Both the position numbers and the translations under genes were made by a program. The notes under the pieces were generated by a model. That model worked only from the letters and a program-made list of their open reading frames with translations, was not told the DNA's origin and made no database searches. A stretch of 64,000 nt of DNA, from the NCBI RefSeq assembly GCF_900109285.1, contig NZ_FNZQ01000001.1, forward strand, positions 1,145,001-1,209,000, given 5' to 3'. Source of the stretch: Jannaschia helgolandensis (GTDB lineage: Bacteria; Pseudomonadota; Alphaproteobacteria; Rhodobacterales; Rhodobacteraceae). Positions 33,320 to 43,086 of the stretch are shown here, one piece after another; the stretch's first letter is position 1; every line of letters begins with the position of its first letter.

Positions 33320-34606
33320 TCACGCGGCAGGTAACGGCGTATCTCCGGACGGGCGGCGCAGCACCGCCATATAAAACCCGTCCATCCCGCCGAACTGCGG
33401 CCAGAGGTCGGGCAGAAGGCGTAGCCCGTGGGCCGAGGCGGCTTCGGGCGGCAGGCCGAATGCTTCGGGGTCAAGGGCGTCGACGGTCAGACCATCGTGC
33501 CGTTTCAAAGCTGCGGAAATCTGATGTTCGCCTTCGACCGGCAACAGCGAACAGGTGCAGAAGACCAGCCGTCCACCCGGTTTCACGAAGGTCAGCGCCC
33601 GGTCCAGCAGTCTATATTGCAACTGGGTCAAGGTCTCCACATCGCGGGATTCGCGCAAATGCGGCAGGTCAGGATGGCGGCGGATCGTGCCGGTGGCCGT
33701 GCAAGGGGCGTCCAGCAGGACCGCATCGAAAGGCGCGTCGGGTTGCCATGCGAAGGCGTCGGCCTCGACCACTTCGGCGCTCAGGCCGGTGCGCGTCAGA
33801 TTGGCATGAACCCGCCGGAGCCGCTTGCCCGAGATGTCCAGCGCAGTCACCTGCGCGCCCGCCGCGGCCAGCTGCATCGTCTTGCCGCCCGGTGCGGCAC
33901 ACAGGTCCAGCACCCGCAGTCCCGCGACATCGCCCAACAGGCGGGCGGGCATGGCGGCGGCGGCGTCCTGCACCCACCAGTCGCCCTCGGCAAAGCCTGG
34001 CAGAGTGGACACCTGCCCGCCTGACAGCCGTAGCGATCCGGTCGAAAGGGTCACGGCGCCTTCGATCTGACGGTCTTCCGGGATGTCGCCCTTGGGCGTC
34101 AGGTCCAGCGGCGCGCCAGTCAGATGCGCCGCCTCGATCGCCTCCAGCCGGGGGCGGGACCACGCCTTGGCCAGCGGTTTGCGCAGCCAGGCGGGCAGAG
34201 CCGGGGCGGGCAGGGCGTCCCACGCGCTGCGGTCTTCGGACAGGCCGCGCAACACGGCATTGACCAGACCTGCCTGCTTGTAGGTGCGCGGCGACATCCG
34301 CGCCATGGCAACGGCGTCATTGACCACGCCATGCGGTGCGGCTCCGTCCTCGAAAATCTCGACCAGAGCCAGCCGCAGAATATCGCGGATCTTGGCGGCG
34401 GGTTGCCGCGCCATCTTGTCTTTCAGAAGCGCGTCGGCCCGGCCCATGTGGCGCAGCACCAGCCCGGCCAGCCGCAGCGCGCGGGCCGCCGCTGGACCGT
34501 CCAGCCCCGAGGCCCCGTCGCCCAGCATCCGGCCTTCGCGCAGGACATGTGCCAGCAGGAGGATCGCGCCGGTGCGCGCGGCGAGGCTTTCGGGCATGTC
34601 CTTCAT
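33320..34606 (-). CDS. rsmB: 16S rRNA (cytosine967-C5)-methyltransferase (RsmB/Sun)
   Basis: Methylates C967 of 16S rRNA using SAM. The 428 residues have an N-terminal NusB-like RNA-binding domain ('KQAGLVNAVLRGLSEDRSAW' near residue 103) and a C-terminal NOL1/NOP2/Sun domain: 'VLDLCAAPGGKTMQLAA' near residue 228, 'LLDAPCTATGTIRRHPD' (first catalytic Cys) near 293, and 'VFCTCSLLPVEGEHQ' (second Cys) near 348. ATG 34606 fits the family; the upstream in-frame extension antisense to the SdhAF4 gene is rejected. It is divergent from the SdhAF4 gene, with 70 bases between starts. Confidence 0.94.
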   Translation of the reverse strand: MKDMPESLAARTGAILLLAHVLREGRMLGDGASGLDGPAAARALRLAGLVLRHMGRADALLKDKMARQPAAKIRDILRLALVEIFEDGAAPHGVVNDAVAMARMSPRTYKQAGLVNAVLRGLSEDRSAWDALPAPALPAWLRKPLAKAWSRPRLEAIEAAHLTGAPLDLTPKGDIPEDRQIEGAVTLSTGSLRLSGGQVSTLPGFAEGDWWVQDAAAAMPARLLGDVAGLRVLDLCAAPGGKTMQLAAAGAQVTALDISGKRLRRVHANLTRTGLSAEVVEADAFAWQPDAPFDAVLLDAPCTATGTIRRHPDLPHLRESRDVETLTQLQYRLLDRALTFVKPGGRLVFCTCSLLPVEGEHQISAALKRHDGLTVDALDPEAFGLPPEAASAHGLRLLPDLWPQFGGMDGFYMAVLRRPSGDTPLPAA

Positions 34607-34676
34607 GGGGCGGGGGTCCTTGCACGGGAAGACCCGCGACGTATATCCAATTGGTACCCCCGGCAAGGAGCGTCCG

Positions 34677-35018
34677 ATGACCGCGAACAGCACCAGTCCC
34701 GAATCGCAGCGTTCAGAACAGCGCGCTGAACCACCGCGGATGTCCGTCGATCCCGATGACCTGCCACAGGCCGCGCCCGATGCACCCGCCTGCCCGACGA
34801 CGCCGCGTGACCGGGGTATCGACCTGACACCCCTGTCGGCAGAGGCCGAAGCCGCGCGCCGTGCCGCGCTGCCCGATGTGGCCCGCAGAGCGCTGGAGGA
34901 GGCCGAGGCCCGTCGTGACGGCGATCTGAAGCTGCCGCCGGAACTGGGGGGGCGCAATGGACCGGAGCCGGTGCGTTACGGCGACTGGGAGCTGAAAGGT
35001 CTCGCCATCGATTTTTAA
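34677..35018 (+). CDS. DUF1674/SdhAF4 family succinate dehydrogenase assembly factor
   Basis: Small protein (113 residues) with a disordered, Pro/Ala/Glu-rich N-terminus and the diagnostic C-terminal block 'RNGPEPVRYGDWELKGLAID'. SdhAF4 proteins bind flavinylated SdhA and help assemble complex II; the bacterial DUF1674 members are assigned by homology. AAGGAG (34665-34670) precedes ATG 34677. It is divergent from rsmB and its stop overlaps the convergent next gene by 4 bases. The family call is secure, the function inferred. Confidence 0.88.
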   Translation: MTANSTSPESQRSEQRAEPPRMSVDPDDLPQAAPDAPACPTTPRDRGIDLTPLSAEAEAARRAALPDVARRALEEAEARRDGDLKLPPELGGRNGPEPVRYGDWELKGLAIDF

Positions 35019-35356
35019 CGCAACCGCAGATCGGCCGTGTCTCCGGTTCCCCGGTCGGCCCGAAACCGGATGACGTCGCCCTGCACCGCGACCGTCTGAC
35101 AGTTCAGGGGAAAATCGCGGATCGCGGACGTCAGTGTTCGGCAGAACAGTCCGTCTCGCCATTGCCATGTCCCCGTGACCTTGAACCCGAATCCGCGCCC
35201 GGTGATCGCGCCGTCGGGGGTAACCCGCAGGCCGACGCCATCTCCGGTCAGACGTTTGCCGACCACCAGCGCGACGAAATCTTCGCGGCTTGTCACCGCT
35301 TCGAACGCGGCAGCAGGCAGCGGCAGGACGAGGAGGAGGATCAGAAGGACGCGCAT
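35015..35356 (-). CDS. Hypothetical secreted protein next to dapB
   Basis: A 113-residue protein with a signal peptide (residues 1-17, 'LVLPLPAAA'). The mature part holds 'VVGKRLTGDGVGLRVTPDGA', 'VTGTWQWRDGLFCRTL' and 'CQTVAVQGDVIRFRADRGTG', suggesting a small beta-rich fold with two cysteines. No domain was recognised, although databases often give such neighbours a transferred dapB label. ATG 35356 opens the signal peptide; the in-frame Met 11 codons upstream is unlikely. It is downstream of dapB on the same strand, 45 bases away. Confidence 0.72.
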   Translation of the reverse strand: MRVLLILLLVLPLPAAAFEAVTSREDFVALVVGKRLTGDGVGLRVTPDGAITGRGFGFKVTGTWQWRDGLFCRTLTSAIRDFPLNCQTVAVQGDVIRFRADRGTGDTADLRLR

Positions 35357-35401
35357 GGAAACCTCGGGCATGGATGTGCCGAAGGACATAGCGCGATTTC
35401 G

Positions 35402-36211
35402 TCAACGCATACCCAGAACGTCCAGCATGTCATACGACCCCGGTGGTTTGCCCTGACCCCAGAGCGCTGCCTTCAGCGCCCCGCGCGCGAATACCGACCG
35501 ATCCGAGGCGACGTGGCGCAGGACGATCCGTTCCCCGTCGGCGGCGAAGACGACATCGTGTTCGCCCACGATATCGCCGCCCCGGATCGCGTGGAAGCCG
35601 ATGGCCCCGCGTTCGCGAGCCCCGGTGATGCCATCGCGGCCCCGGTCGGACACGTCGTCCAACGACACACCTCGACCTTCTGCCGCCGCTTCGCCCAGCA
35701 TCAGGGCCGTGCCGGATGGCGCATCGACCTTGTGGCGATGGTGCGCTTCGATCACTTCGATGTCGTAGTAGTCATCCAGCGAGGCCGCGACCTGCCGCAC
35801 CAGTTGCGTCAGCAGGTTCACGCCCAGTGACATATTCCCCGCGCGAATAATGGTCGCGGTCTGTGCGGCGCGATCCAGCGCGGCAATGTCATCCGCCGAC
35901 AGCCCGGTCGTGCCGATGACATGGACAGTCCCGACCTGCGCGCACAGGTCCGCCATGGCGACAGTGGCCGCGGGTGTCGTGAAATCGATCACAGCCTGCG
36001 CTCGTGCTACGACCGAAATCGGGTCATCCGTGACCGGCACCCCGTTCGGTGCCCCGCCTGTCGCGGTCCCCAGATCCTGTCCGGCCCAGGCGTGGCCCGG
36101 TGCCTCGGTCACGCCCGCCAGGTGCATGTCGTCCGACGTCAGGATCAGATCGCACAGCATCCGACCCATGCGGCCAGAACCGCCCATTACCACTATGCCC
36201 GGCGCGTCCAT
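35402..36211 (-). CDS. dapB: 4-hydroxy-tetrahydrodipicolinate reductase
   Basis: NAD(P)H-dependent reduction in the lysine and diaminopimelate pathway. The 269 residues contain the nucleotide loop '[12 protein letters not shown]' at the start, '[13 protein letters not shown]' near residue 75, the active-site block '[17 protein letters not shown]' near residue 150, and '[14 protein letters not shown]' near 208. AGGAGG precedes ATG 36211 by 5 bases; the longer upstream reading has no homology. It is divergent from rbfA, with 111 bases between. Confidence 0.96.
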   Translation of the reverse strand: MDAPGIVVMGGSGRMGRMLCDLILTSDDMHLAGVTEAPGHAWAGQDLGTATGGAPNGVPVTDDPISVVARAQAVIDFTTPAATVAMADLCAQVGTVHVIGTTGLSADDIAALDRAAQTATIIRAGNMSLGVNLLTQLVRQVAASLDDYYDIEVIEAHHRHKVDAPSGTALMLGEAAAEGRGVSLDDVSDRGRDGITGARERGAIGFHAIRGGDIVGEHDVVFAADGERIVLRHVASDRSVFARGALKAALWGQGKPPGSYDMLDVLGMR

Positions 36212-36322
36212 CGCGACCTCCTGCCTGTTCGCGGACCTGTCTGCGGGAACCGGGCGCGCCATGCAACGCTTGCACATGGCTCCCTCCGCAAATATCTGCC
36301 ACCAATTCAGGAGGTATCCGCC

Positions 36323-36745
36323 ATGGCAAGATCCCGCACCGACCAGCCCCGTGGACCGTCGCAGCGCCAGTTGCGGGTCGGCGAACTGATCCGCCGGAAA
36401 ATGTCCGAAATTCTTTTGCGCGGCGAGATCCATGACGAGGAACTCAACAGCCTGATGATCAGCGTGAACGAGGTGACGGTCAGCGGCGACCTGAAGATCG
36501 CGACGGCCTGGGTGCTGCCGCTGGGTGGCGAAAAGAAGGACGAGGCGATTGCCGCGCTCAAACGCTGCAAGGGCGCGCTGCGCCATGCGGTCGGCAAGGA
36601 CATGACCCTGCGCCATTCGCCCGATCTGCGATTTCGCATCGATGAGACCTACGACCGGATGGACGCCACCCGCGCCCTGTTCGCCGATGAAAAGGTCCAG
36701 CGGGATGTGGCCGCGCCGCGTGACGATACGGACGACGAGGAATGA
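36323..36745 (+). CDS. rbfA: 30S ribosome-binding factor A
   Basis: Needed for late 30S maturation and cold adaptation. The 140 residues show the KH-like RbfA fold: '[20 protein letters not shown]' near residue 15, '[18 protein letters not shown]' near 49, '[19 protein letters not shown]' near 95, and an acidic tail. CAGGAGGT (36308-36315) precedes ATG 36323. The stop overlaps the next gene by 4 bases, and truB lies one gene further, the common rbfA-truB neighbourhood with an insert. Confidence 0.96.
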   Translation: MARSRTDQPRGPSQRQLRVGELIRRKMSEILLRGEIHDEELNSLMISVNEVTVSGDLKIATAWVLPLGGEKKDEAIAALKRCKGALRHAVGKDMTLRHSPDLRFRIDETYDRMDATRALFADEKVQRDVAAPRDDTDDEE

Positions 36746-37473
36746 GATACGGAATGGTCCGTGCCGCAGGTTTGCTGGCAGGGATGCTGTTTGCCGCGAC
36801 GGCGGCGCAGGCCTGCGAACAGGTTACGCACCGGGACCGCAGCTTCACCGTCTGCACCGCTGACCTGACCACGCAGAACATTGCGCTGCGTCTGAACCGG
36901 TCAGACGGCATGCCATTGGGCAGCTTCGTGGCGCTGGAACTGGCCACTGACGCGCCGGTCGTATTTGCAATGAACGCGGGCATGTATCACGCCGATCGCC
37001 GCCCGGTGGGCCTGTATATCGAAGAGGGCACGACGATCAGGCCTATCGTGACGCGCGCCGGACCCGGCAATTTCGGACTGCTGCCCAACGGTGTGCTCTG
37101 TGTCCGCGACGGGCGGGCCGATGTGATCGAATCCCGTGCTTTCGCCGCCGATCCCCCGGCCTGCCGTCAAGCCACGCAATCCGGTCCGATGCTGGTGATC
37201 GACGGTGCGCTGCACCCCCGGTTTCTGCCCGACAGTCCGTCATCGAAAATCCGCAACGGCGTCGGCGCGACCTCTGACGGCAAGATCGCCTATTTCGTCA
37301 TCTCGGATCAGCCGGTGACATTTTACCAGATGGCGACCTTGTATCGGGATGTGCTGGGTGTGCGGAATGCCCTGTTTTTGGATGGGTCAGTCTCGCGCCT
37401 GTATGCCCCAGCGCTAAAGCGGGCCGATCCGGGCCGACAGATGGGCCCCATCGTCGTTGTGACGGAGCGCTGA
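36742..37473 (+). CDS. Phosphodiester glycosidase (NAGPA/DUF2233) family protein
   Basis: Secreted or periplasmic hydrolase of the NAGPA domain family, which removes sugar groups from phosphodiester-linked glycans. The 243 residues start with a signal peptide (about 1-24, 'ATAAQA'), then '[20 protein letters not shown]' near residue 72, '[13 protein letters not shown]' near 151, '[11 protein letters not shown]' near 177, and '[12 protein letters not shown]' near 212, the usual conserved Asn, His and Asp blocks. It overlaps rbfA by 4 bases and is followed by truB after one base, so it is cotranscribed with ribosome-assembly genes although its own role is in the envelope. The substrate is unknown. 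Confidence 0.87.
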   Translation: MRYGMVRAAGLLAGMLFAATAAQACEQVTHRDRSFTVCTADLTTQNIALRLNRSDGMPLGSFVALELATDAPVVFAMNAGMYHADRRPVGLYIEEGTTIRPIVTRAGPGNFGLLPNGVLCVRDGRADVIESRAFAADPPACRQATQSGPMLVIDGALHPRFLPDSPSSKIRNGVGATSDGKIAYFVISDQPVTFYQMATLYRDVLGVRNALFLDGSVSRLYAPALKRADPGRQMGPIVVVTER

Positions 37474-37474
37474 G

Positions 37475-38374
37475 GTGGGACGTCGCAAAAAGGGCAACCC
37501 GGTCCACGGCTGGCTGATCGTCGACAAACCTGCGGGTGTCACGTCGACGCAGGTGGTGGGCAAGGTCCGCTGGGCCCTGGACGCGCAGAAGGCGGGCCAT
37601 GCCGGAACGCTCGACCCCGACGCCACAGGTGTGCTGGCGGTGGCGCTGGGGGAGGCGACCAAGACGGTGCCCTTCGTGACCGATGCGTTGAAATGCTACC
37701 GCTTCCGTGTCACATGGGGGGCCGAGACGACGACGGACGATGCGTCTGGCAGTGTCATGCAGACGTCAGACTGCCGCCATGATGCCGCCGCTCTTGAAGC
37801 CGCGCTGGACGCCTTTCGCGGCCCGATCATGCAGGTGCCGCCGCAGGTCTCTGCCGTGAAGGTCGACGGCGAACGCGCCTATGACCTTGCCCGTGAAGGC
37901 ATCGAAATGGATCTTGCCGCGCGGGAGCTTTTCGTCGACCGGCTCGACGTGATCGCGCAGGATGCGGATGGTGCGGAACTGGAAATGGTATGCGGCAAGG
38001 GTGGCTATGTGCGCGCCATCGCCCGTGATCTGGGTCGCGCCCTTGGGTGTCTGGGTCATGTCGCATGGTTGCGCCGCACATGGTCCGGGCCGTTCACGGC
38101 CGAGGATGCCGTGTCGCTTTCAGACGTCGAAACGCTGGCCCGCACACCGGAGTTGCACGCGCGCCTGCGCCCCTTGGAACTTGCCCTGCAGGGGATGACC
38201 GAATTGCCGGTGTCCGAGACTGCCGCCACCCGACTGCGCCATGGCAATCCGGGTGATGTCTTGCAGGGCGCGGAATATGGCGAGACTTGCTGGGCATCGC
38301 ATCTGGGGCAGGCGGTCGCTGTGGGCACCTATCGTGCCGGGACGATCCATCCGTCCAGGGTATTTCAGACCTGA
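37475..38374 (+). CDS. truB: tRNA pseudouridine(55) synthase
   Basis: Converts U55 of tRNAs to pseudouridine. The 299 residues contain '[20 protein letters not shown]' near residue 12, the catalytic Asp block '[14 protein letters not shown]' near 40, '[19 protein letters not shown]' near 112, and '[15 protein letters not shown]' near 173. The start is GTG 37475, just after the upstream stop, with GAGG immediately before it. Length and order match bacterial TruB. Confidence 0.96.
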   Translation: MGRRKKGNPVHGWLIVDKPAGVTSTQVVGKVRWALDAQKAGHAGTLDPDATGVLAVALGEATKTVPFVTDALKCYRFRVTWGAETTTDDASGSVMQTSDCRHDAAALEAALDAFRGPIMQVPPQVSAVKVDGERAYDLAREGIEMDLAARELFVDRLDVIAQDADGAELEMVCGKGGYVRAIARDLGRALGCLGHVAWLRRTWSGPFTAEDAVSLSDVETLARTPELHARLRPLELALQGMTELPVSETAATRLRHGNPGDVLQGAEYGETCWASHLGQAVAVGTYRAGTIHPSRVFQT

Positions 38375-38458
38375 ATCATCGCGTCGGGCATGGCCCTGCG
38401 TCAAGGGCCGCATGATGCCCCCTTGCCAGGGCCGGTCCGGGGCTGGCATCCACCGGAC

Positions 38459-38992
38459 ATGATTACCCGAACGCACATCAAGGGCGATGCGCTCTCCACC
38501 GCGACCTATTCCGATGACGAGCGCTATCGCTACGATCTGATCCGCACCTGGGACGCATCCGGCGGGCGGATCTCATTCGTCATGCTGAACCCCTCGACCG
38601 CGACCGAACTGTCGAACGATCCGACCGTAGAACGTTGTGAGCGCCGGGCGCGCGCGCTGGGTTACGGCGCGTTCAGGGTGACGAACATCTTCGCCTATCG
38701 CGCCACTGACCCCCGCGACATGCGCGCACAGGCAGACCCGGTGGGGGGGCCTGCCAACGACGACGCCATCCGCGACGCCGCGCTCTGGGCCGACGTGACG
38801 GTCTGCGCCTGGGGCACGCACGGCGCACATCTGGACCGGGGCGCCGCGGTCGAAACCCAGCTGCGCGCGACAGCTCGACCCCTGACAACGCTGGGCCTGT
38901 CGAAGGCAGGGCATCCGAAGCATCCCCTCTATATCGGCTACGCCGTTCAGCCCGCCCCCTGGATGCCGACCGGAGAGATGAATTGCAGATGA
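38459..38992 (+). CDS. DUF1643 domain-containing protein
   Basis: Conserved protein of unknown function, 177 residues. The DUF1643 pattern is plain: 'SFVMLNPSTATELSNDPTVE' near residue 42, 'VTNIFAYRATDPRDM' near 75, 'VCAWGTHG' near 120, and 'LGLSKAGHPKHPLYI' near 148. Some members are linked with phage or restriction loci, but nothing around this one suggests that. ATG 38459 is preferred. The stop overlaps the next gene's ATG (ATGA). Confidence 0.85.
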   Translation: MITRTHIKGDALSTATYSDDERYRYDLIRTWDASGGRISFVMLNPSTATELSNDPTVERCERRARALGYGAFRVTNIFAYRATDPRDMRAQADPVGGPANDDAIRDAALWADVTVCAWGTHGAHLDRGAAVETQLRATARPLTTLGLSKAGHPKHPLYIGYAVQPAPWMPTGEMNCR

Positions 38993-39861
38993 CGCATCAC
39001 GATATTCTGGCCGACGACGGCACCCGGATCGCCGTGCGCGAAATCGGGTCCGGTCCGCCGCTCGTCCTGCTGCATGGTTTTCCGCAGAACCATCGGTGCT
39101 GGTTGCCGGTGGTGCCAGTGCTGGCTGCGACGCGGCGGTGCATTCTGCCCGATCTTCGGGGCTACGGCGACAGCGACGCCCCCGCCGACGATGCAGACCA
39201 CACCGTTTACTCCAAGCGACGGATGGCCCGCGATCTGGTCGCCGTGCTGGATGCCCTGGGTCTTGATCGTGCCGACGTGGCGGGCCACGACCGGGGCGCA
39301 CGCGTTGCCTATCGCTTCGCCCTCGATCATCCTGACCGCCTGAACCGGCTTGCCATCCTCGAAGTCATTCCGACCGTCGCCTTCTGGGACGCTTGGTCCG
39401 CCGATCTTGCCCAGAAGGCGTATCACTGGAACATGCTGGCGCAGCCCGCACCGTTTCCCGAACGCCTGATTGGCGCCGATCCGACGTTCTGGCTCGATTG
39501 GACCCTGTCCGCCTGGACGCTGACCCGATCGCTCGCCCCGTTCGAGGCCGAAGCCATGACAAGTTACCGTGCGCAGGCTGCCGATCCTGAGCGTTTGACA
39601 GCCATGTGCGCGGACTACCGCGCGGGGTTTCACACCGATCGTGGCATAGATGCCGCTGATCGTGCGGCGGGCCGCAAGTTCGCGGCACCGATGCTGTTTC
39701 TCTGGGCGCAACACGGCTTTCCGGCGTCGACGGGCGACCCGGCGGCGATCTGGCGCGACTGGGCAGATCGGGTCATCGACAGCCCCGTCCCATCAGGCCA
39801 TTTCGCGATGGAAGAGGCGCCGCAGCAGGTCGCGGCCGCCCTGGACGCCTTTTTCGATTAG
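38989..39861 (+). CDS. Alpha/beta-fold hydrolase, haloacetate/fluoroacetate dehalogenase-like
   Basis: A 290-residue alpha/beta hydrolase whose nucleophile is an Asp: D101 in 'AGHDRGARVAYRFA', the elbow form of haloalkane and haloacetate dehalogenases and epoxide hydrolases. The oxyanion region is 'LLHGFPQNHRCW' (residues 28-39), and the catalytic-type His 271 lies in 'SGHFAMEEAP'. A cap-region 'YHWNMLAQPAPFPERLIGAD' is like that of fluoroacetate dehalogenases. Whether it acts on halogenated acids or epoxides needs an assay. ATG 38989 overlaps the DUF1643 stop; the TTG at 38983 is rejected. Its stop is 65 bases before the end of the convergent RTX gene. Confidence 0.88.
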   Translation: MTHHDILADDGTRIAVREIGSGPPLVLLHGFPQNHRCWLPVVPVLAATRRCILPDLRGYGDSDAPADDADHTVYSKRRMARDLVAVLDALGLDRADVAGHDRGARVAYRFALDHPDRLNRLAILEVIPTVAFWDAWSADLAQKAYHWNMLAQPAPFPERLIGADPTFWLDWTLSAWTLTRSLAPFEAEAMTSYRAQAADPERLTAMCADYRAGFHTDRGIDAADRAAGRKFAAPMLFLWAQHGFPASTGDPAAIWRDWADRVIDSPVPSGHFAMEEAPQQVAAALDAFFD

Positions 39862-39926
39862 GTCATCCGGCCCGGAATGGCCGCGCGCCCGAAGGCGCGG
39901 GGCGTCGGATCGGAGGCCTGCATCGC

Positions 39927-41129
39927 TCAGGCGGCGACGTTGGATGTCATCGGTGCGGCAGATGCCTGTGCCGCCAAGACGACCGGATCTACGTTCAGAT
40001 CGGCTTCGGACAGAATGATGACGTCGGGGTTCAGTCCCTGTGCCCCGGTCACCCGCGCTACTTCGATACCGTCGAGCAGGATCAATGCGCCGGTGCCATC
40101 GGCAAAATCAGTGACGGTCACGACCGGCGCGGGACCCGCGTCGACATCGTAGAAAACCTCGATGCCGTCGCTGGTCGCATCGAAATCGGTGATGACAGCG
40201 GGAGTGCCTGCCCCGATATACGTCCCGATGCCGAAGGTATCCGCACCCGGCCCGCCACTCGCGGTGTCACCCGCGCCCACCACAATCAGATCGTCCCCCG
40301 ATCCACCGTCAAGGCTGTCGGGGTCGTCCTGATCCAGTGGACCGAACCGATCACCGTCCGAGAACGTCCCGTCAAGGATGTCGTCCCCGATGCCGCCCAG
40401 CAAAGTGTCTTCGCCGGATCCCCCGATCAACAGGTCGTTGCCGCGTCCGCCGTTCAGAATGTCGTCGTCATCGCCACCCAGAAGGATGTCGTTACCGCCT
40501 TCACCGTCGAGACGGTCCGCGCCGCTCTCACCCGCCAGCAGATCGCTTCCGAAGCCGCCTGCAAGGCTGTCATTGCCTGCATCGCCCAGAAGGATGTCAT
40601 TGCCGCCTTTGCCGTGCAGGTCGTCGTCGCCCGTGCCGCCGTTGAGGGAATCGTTGTCGGCACCTCCATCCAGAAAGTCATCGCCTTCGCCGCCGATCAG
40701 CGTGTCGAGACCATCGTTCCCGCGAAGCGCGTCGGAGCCCGCACCGCCTTCAAGCGAGTCGTCGCCGTCGCCGCCATACATGAGATCGCTGCCGTCCAGG
40801 CCGAATACCGCATCCGCGCCAGTGCCGCCGCGGATCGTGTCGTCGCCATTGTCGCCCGTAATCAGGTCGTCGCCGCCGAATCCCGAAAGGTCGTCATTGC
40901 CGTCGCCTCCAGTGATCGAATCATTTCCCGCCGCGCCGACAAGGATATCATTGCCGTTCGTTCCGATCAGAACATCGCCATCGTCGGCGTTATTGTTACC
41001 GTCACCGCTGCTGTCTGAGGACGGATCGGACTCGTCATCGTCGGATAGTGTAAAAATGCTTCCGATCAACAGAAGCCCGGCAAGTGCTAGCAGACCCGTC
41101 ATGGCAAACCCCCAGAAAAAACCAGGCAT
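39927..41129 (-). CDS. Membrane-anchored calcium-binding RTX-repeat protein (22 tandem repeats)
   Basis: A 400-residue protein. Residues 9-26 are a hydrophobic anchor, followed by an acidic linker (about 27-52). From G56, 22 consecutive RTX nonapeptides (GGxGxDxLx type, such as 'GGDGNDDLS' and 'GGEGDDFLD') form a parallel beta-roll that binds Ca2+. After them comes a spacer and another 'GGSGDDLIV', then a C-terminal domain with '[16 protein letters not shown]' as in haemolysin-type secreted proteins. The N-terminal hydrophobic anchor is not typical of type I secreted RTX proteins. I chose ATG 41129 because the anchor starts there. The gene is followed downstream by a convergent hydrolase gene. 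The role is unknown. Confidence 0.83.
   Translation of the reverse strand: MPGFFWGFAMTGLLALAGLLLIGSIFTLSDDDESDPSSDSSGDGNNNADDGDVLIGTNGNDILVGAAGNDSITGGDGNDDLSGFGGDDLITGDNGDDTIRGGTGADAVFGLDGSDLMYGGDGDDSLEGGAGSDALRGNDGLDTLIGGEGDDFLDGGADNDSLNGGTGDDDLHGKGGNDILLGDAGNDSLAGGFGSDLLAGESGADRLDGEGGNDILLGGDDDDILNGGRGNDLLIGGSGEDTLLGGIGDDILDGTFSDGDRFGPLDQDDPDSLDGGSGDDLIVVGAGDTASGGPGADTFGIGTYIGAGTPAVITDFDATSDGIEVFYDVDAGPAPVVTVTDFADGTGALILLDGIEVARVTGAQGLNPDVIILSEADLNVDPVVLAAQASAAPMTSNVAA
40371..40964 (-). repeat. 22 tandem RTX nonapeptide repeats (27-bp units)
   Basis: The unit is 27 bases encoding GGxGxDxLx; 22 units run without interruption. Such arrays may change length by recombination. This is coding repeat inside the RTX gene, not a non-coding element. 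Confidence 0.85.
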
Positions 41130-41320
41130 GCCCTGCATGCCCCGGCAGATACCATAAGTGGCGAAAGAGGGGAGGCACAGGCAAAATGTGGCGCTCAAGG
41201 TGAAGAAATATGTTTTAAAATAGGCTCTTATTCAAATATCGCAACAATTGACGCGACGAGCATCCATTGTTTCAATCGTTTAGGACGACGAACGTATGGG
41301 TGGTATATTGCCAACCTGCC

Positions 41321-42313
41321 TCACCCGATTTGAACTAACTGAATGTGGTCCAGACTCAGGTCAGGTGTTCCGGCCAAACGTGCGACGATCACATCGTCCA
41401 CCTCGATGTGCGTTTCAGTCCCATTCGGGACAATCCTGAAAACCGGGATGCCGTCGCCCTCGAACATTATTTCAATGGCATCTTCCACCGGATCGAAATC
41501 CTCGATCACAGGGGCATCGTCCAGCGCCCCGCCTGTTCCGAATTGCGCCACCGACGCGGCGCGGAACAGATAGAGATCCTCGCCAGAGCCGCCCATCAGA
41601 GTATCGCCGTTGCTGCCGGCAAGGGTATCGTTCCCTTCACCGCCCAGCAGCCTGTCGCCGGTGTCGCGGTCCAGGCCAGTGTCACTGTCGAGGACCGACC
41701 CGTCCAGCAGGTCATCGCCCGCACCACCTACAAGCGTATCGCGGCCCTCGCCGCCGAACAGGCGGTCGTTGCCGTCGCCACCGTCAATCAGGTCGTCTCC
41801 GTCACCGCCCGACAGAAGATCGTCGCCCGTATCGCCGTGCAGGGTATCGTCTCCGCCATCGCCGTGCAGCTGATCCGAACCGCTGCCGCCGGACAGGACA
41901 TCATTGCCGTCACCGCCGGTCATGTCGTCGGCTGACCCGTTGCCAAGCATTGCATCGCCGTCCAAGTGGATTGGCCCGGCTGACGACCCGGCCATCCCGT
42001 CGGTCAGGTGATCGCCGGCGATCTGATCGCGGGGCGGCGCATCCGGCACGATTTCATCGAGGTCCCCGATGGGTATGACAGGTAGGCCGGAAATGGCGTC
42101 CGCGTCGGCCCCGACATTTTGTAGCGTGGCAGCGGGCGAAGTGGTTTCCCCGTCCCCGAGCATATCCAGAAGGCTGCCGCCCGAGGCTTCCTCCGAGGTT
42201 TCCTCGGCGTCAGCATCGGTGGCGTCGTCCGCTTCCGACGATTCGTCAGGAAACGGCATCGCGACCATCATGCCGGACACGAACAGTCCGACCAGACCTG
42301 CAAGAAGAAACAT
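41321..42313 (-). CDS. Second membrane-anchored RTX-repeat protein
   Basis: A 330-residue relative of the neighbouring RTX protein. Residues 1-20 form a hydrophobic anchor, then a long acidic linker (about 22-130), eight consecutive RTX nonapeptides from residue 133, two more units, and a C-terminal domain with '[20 protein letters not shown]' and '[16 protein letters not shown]', similar in design to its neighbour. GAGGTGATACG precedes ATG 42313. It is 191 bases upstream of the other RTX gene and on the same strand, suggesting duplication followed by divergence of the repeats. The Ca2+ role is inferred. Confidence 0.83.
   Translation of the reverse strand: MFLLAGLVGLFVSGMMVAMPFPDESSEADDATDADAEETSEEASGGSLLDMLGDGETTSPAATLQNVGADADAISGLPVIPIGDLDEIVPDAPPRDQIAGDHLTDGMAGSSAGPIHLDGDAMLGNGSADDMTGGDGNDVLSGGSGSDQLHGDGGDDTLHGDTGDDLLSGGDGDDLIDGGDGNDRLFGGEGRDTLVGGAGDDLLDGSVLDSDTGLDRDTGDRLLGGEGNDTLAGSNGDTLMGGSGEDLYLFRAASVAQFGTGGALDDAPVIEDFDPVEDAIEIMFEGDGIPVFRIVPNGTETHIEVDDVIVARLAGTPDLSLDHIQLVQIG
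41702..41917 (-). repeat. 8 tandem RTX nonapeptide repeats
   Basis: Eight 27-base units, for example 'GGDGNDVLS', 'GDGGDDTLH' and 'GGDGDDLID', encode a short beta-roll. Downstream of a 40-residue interruption two more units occur. Confidence 0.8.
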
Positions 42314-42546
42314 CGTATCACCTCGTGAACGGCGCATGGCCGTGGAAACTGCACCCCGGTTCCCGGTTCATTCCGTCATGGCGCCCCCCGTTCTACCCTC
42401 CGGACCGTAATCAAAACATTAATGCCCGCCAACTTGTGCCCTGGGCTTTTCATATTGGGCGACAACGTGTATGCGCGCCCTTCTCCAAGGGCCTTGCTGG
42501 ACGACATCCCGGCCTGCGCCATTCCTCAAACCTCAAGGAGCCCCCG

Positions 42547-42816
42547 ATGTCGATTACCGTTGAAGAGAAGAACCGCCTGATCAAGGAATTCGCGACCAAG
42601 GAAGGCGACACCGGTTCGCCCGAGGTCCAGATCGCGATCCTGACCAGCCGCATCACCACCCTGACCGAGCACTTCAAGACCCACAAGAAGGACAACCACT
42701 CGCGTCGTGGTCTTCTGATGATGGTCGCGCAGCGCCGCAAGTTGCTGGATTACGCACGCGGCAAAAGCGAAGAACGCTATCAGGACCTGATCAAGCGTCT
42801 TGGCATCCGCCGCTGA
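42547..42816 (+). CDS. rpsO: 30S ribosomal protein S15
   Basis: Binds 16S rRNA early in 30S assembly. The 89 residues read '[20 protein letters not shown]' then '[20 protein letters not shown]' and '[20 protein letters not shown]', diagnostic of S15. AAGGAG precedes ATG 42547. It has its own terminator and is followed by pnp, the common rpsO-pnp order. Confidence 0.97.
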   Translation: MSITVEEKNRLIKEFATKEGDTGSPEVQIAILTSRITTLTEHFKTHKKDNHSRRGLLMMVAQRRKLLDYARGKSEERYQDLIKRLGIRR

Positions 42817-42838
42817 CCTGCGCATGATCGAATTCCAA

Positions 42839-42869
42839 AGGGCCGCGCTGTCAGGGTGCGGCCCTTTTT
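42839..42869 (+). terminator. Intrinsic terminator of rpsO
   Basis: AGGGCCGC (42839-42846) and GCGGCCCT (42858-42865) form an 8-bp perfect stem, followed by a T-run through 42869. It starts 23 bases after the rpsO stop. In other bacteria read-through here feeds pnp. Confidence 0.85.
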
Positions 42870-43086
42870 GCGTCTTGCAAACGGCCGCCGGATATATCGT
42901 TTCTCTGCGCGACAAGATGCAGTCTTCTACCGCCTTCCCAACCGCGCGCAACTCCGCTACACGCCCTCCATCTGAGACGTGACGCTTCGATCCCGGCGCA
43001 TGAAACGATGACAGGGGTCGGCGGCAATGGGGCCGCCATTCAACGACGCACTGGCAGGGGCCAGCGGGCGTCAGACAGGATACGAA

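Noticed and set aside
34607-34957. N-terminal extension of rsmB
   Set aside because: The extra 117 codons run antisense through the SdhAF4 gene, are Ser/Arg-rich and have no homology; ATG 34606 fits the family.
36212-36616. N-terminal extension of dapB
   Set aside because: The extension lies opposite rbfA and lacks homology; AGGAGG marks ATG 36211.
40371-40964. Regular repeats resembling a CRISPR array
   Set aside because: They are in-frame 27-base units without unique spacers, coding for RTX nonapeptides.
40614-41018. Plus-strand ORF with repeated Val/Ala pattern opposite the RTX gene
   Set aside because: It is the mirror of the RTX codon repeat and has no start signal or family match.
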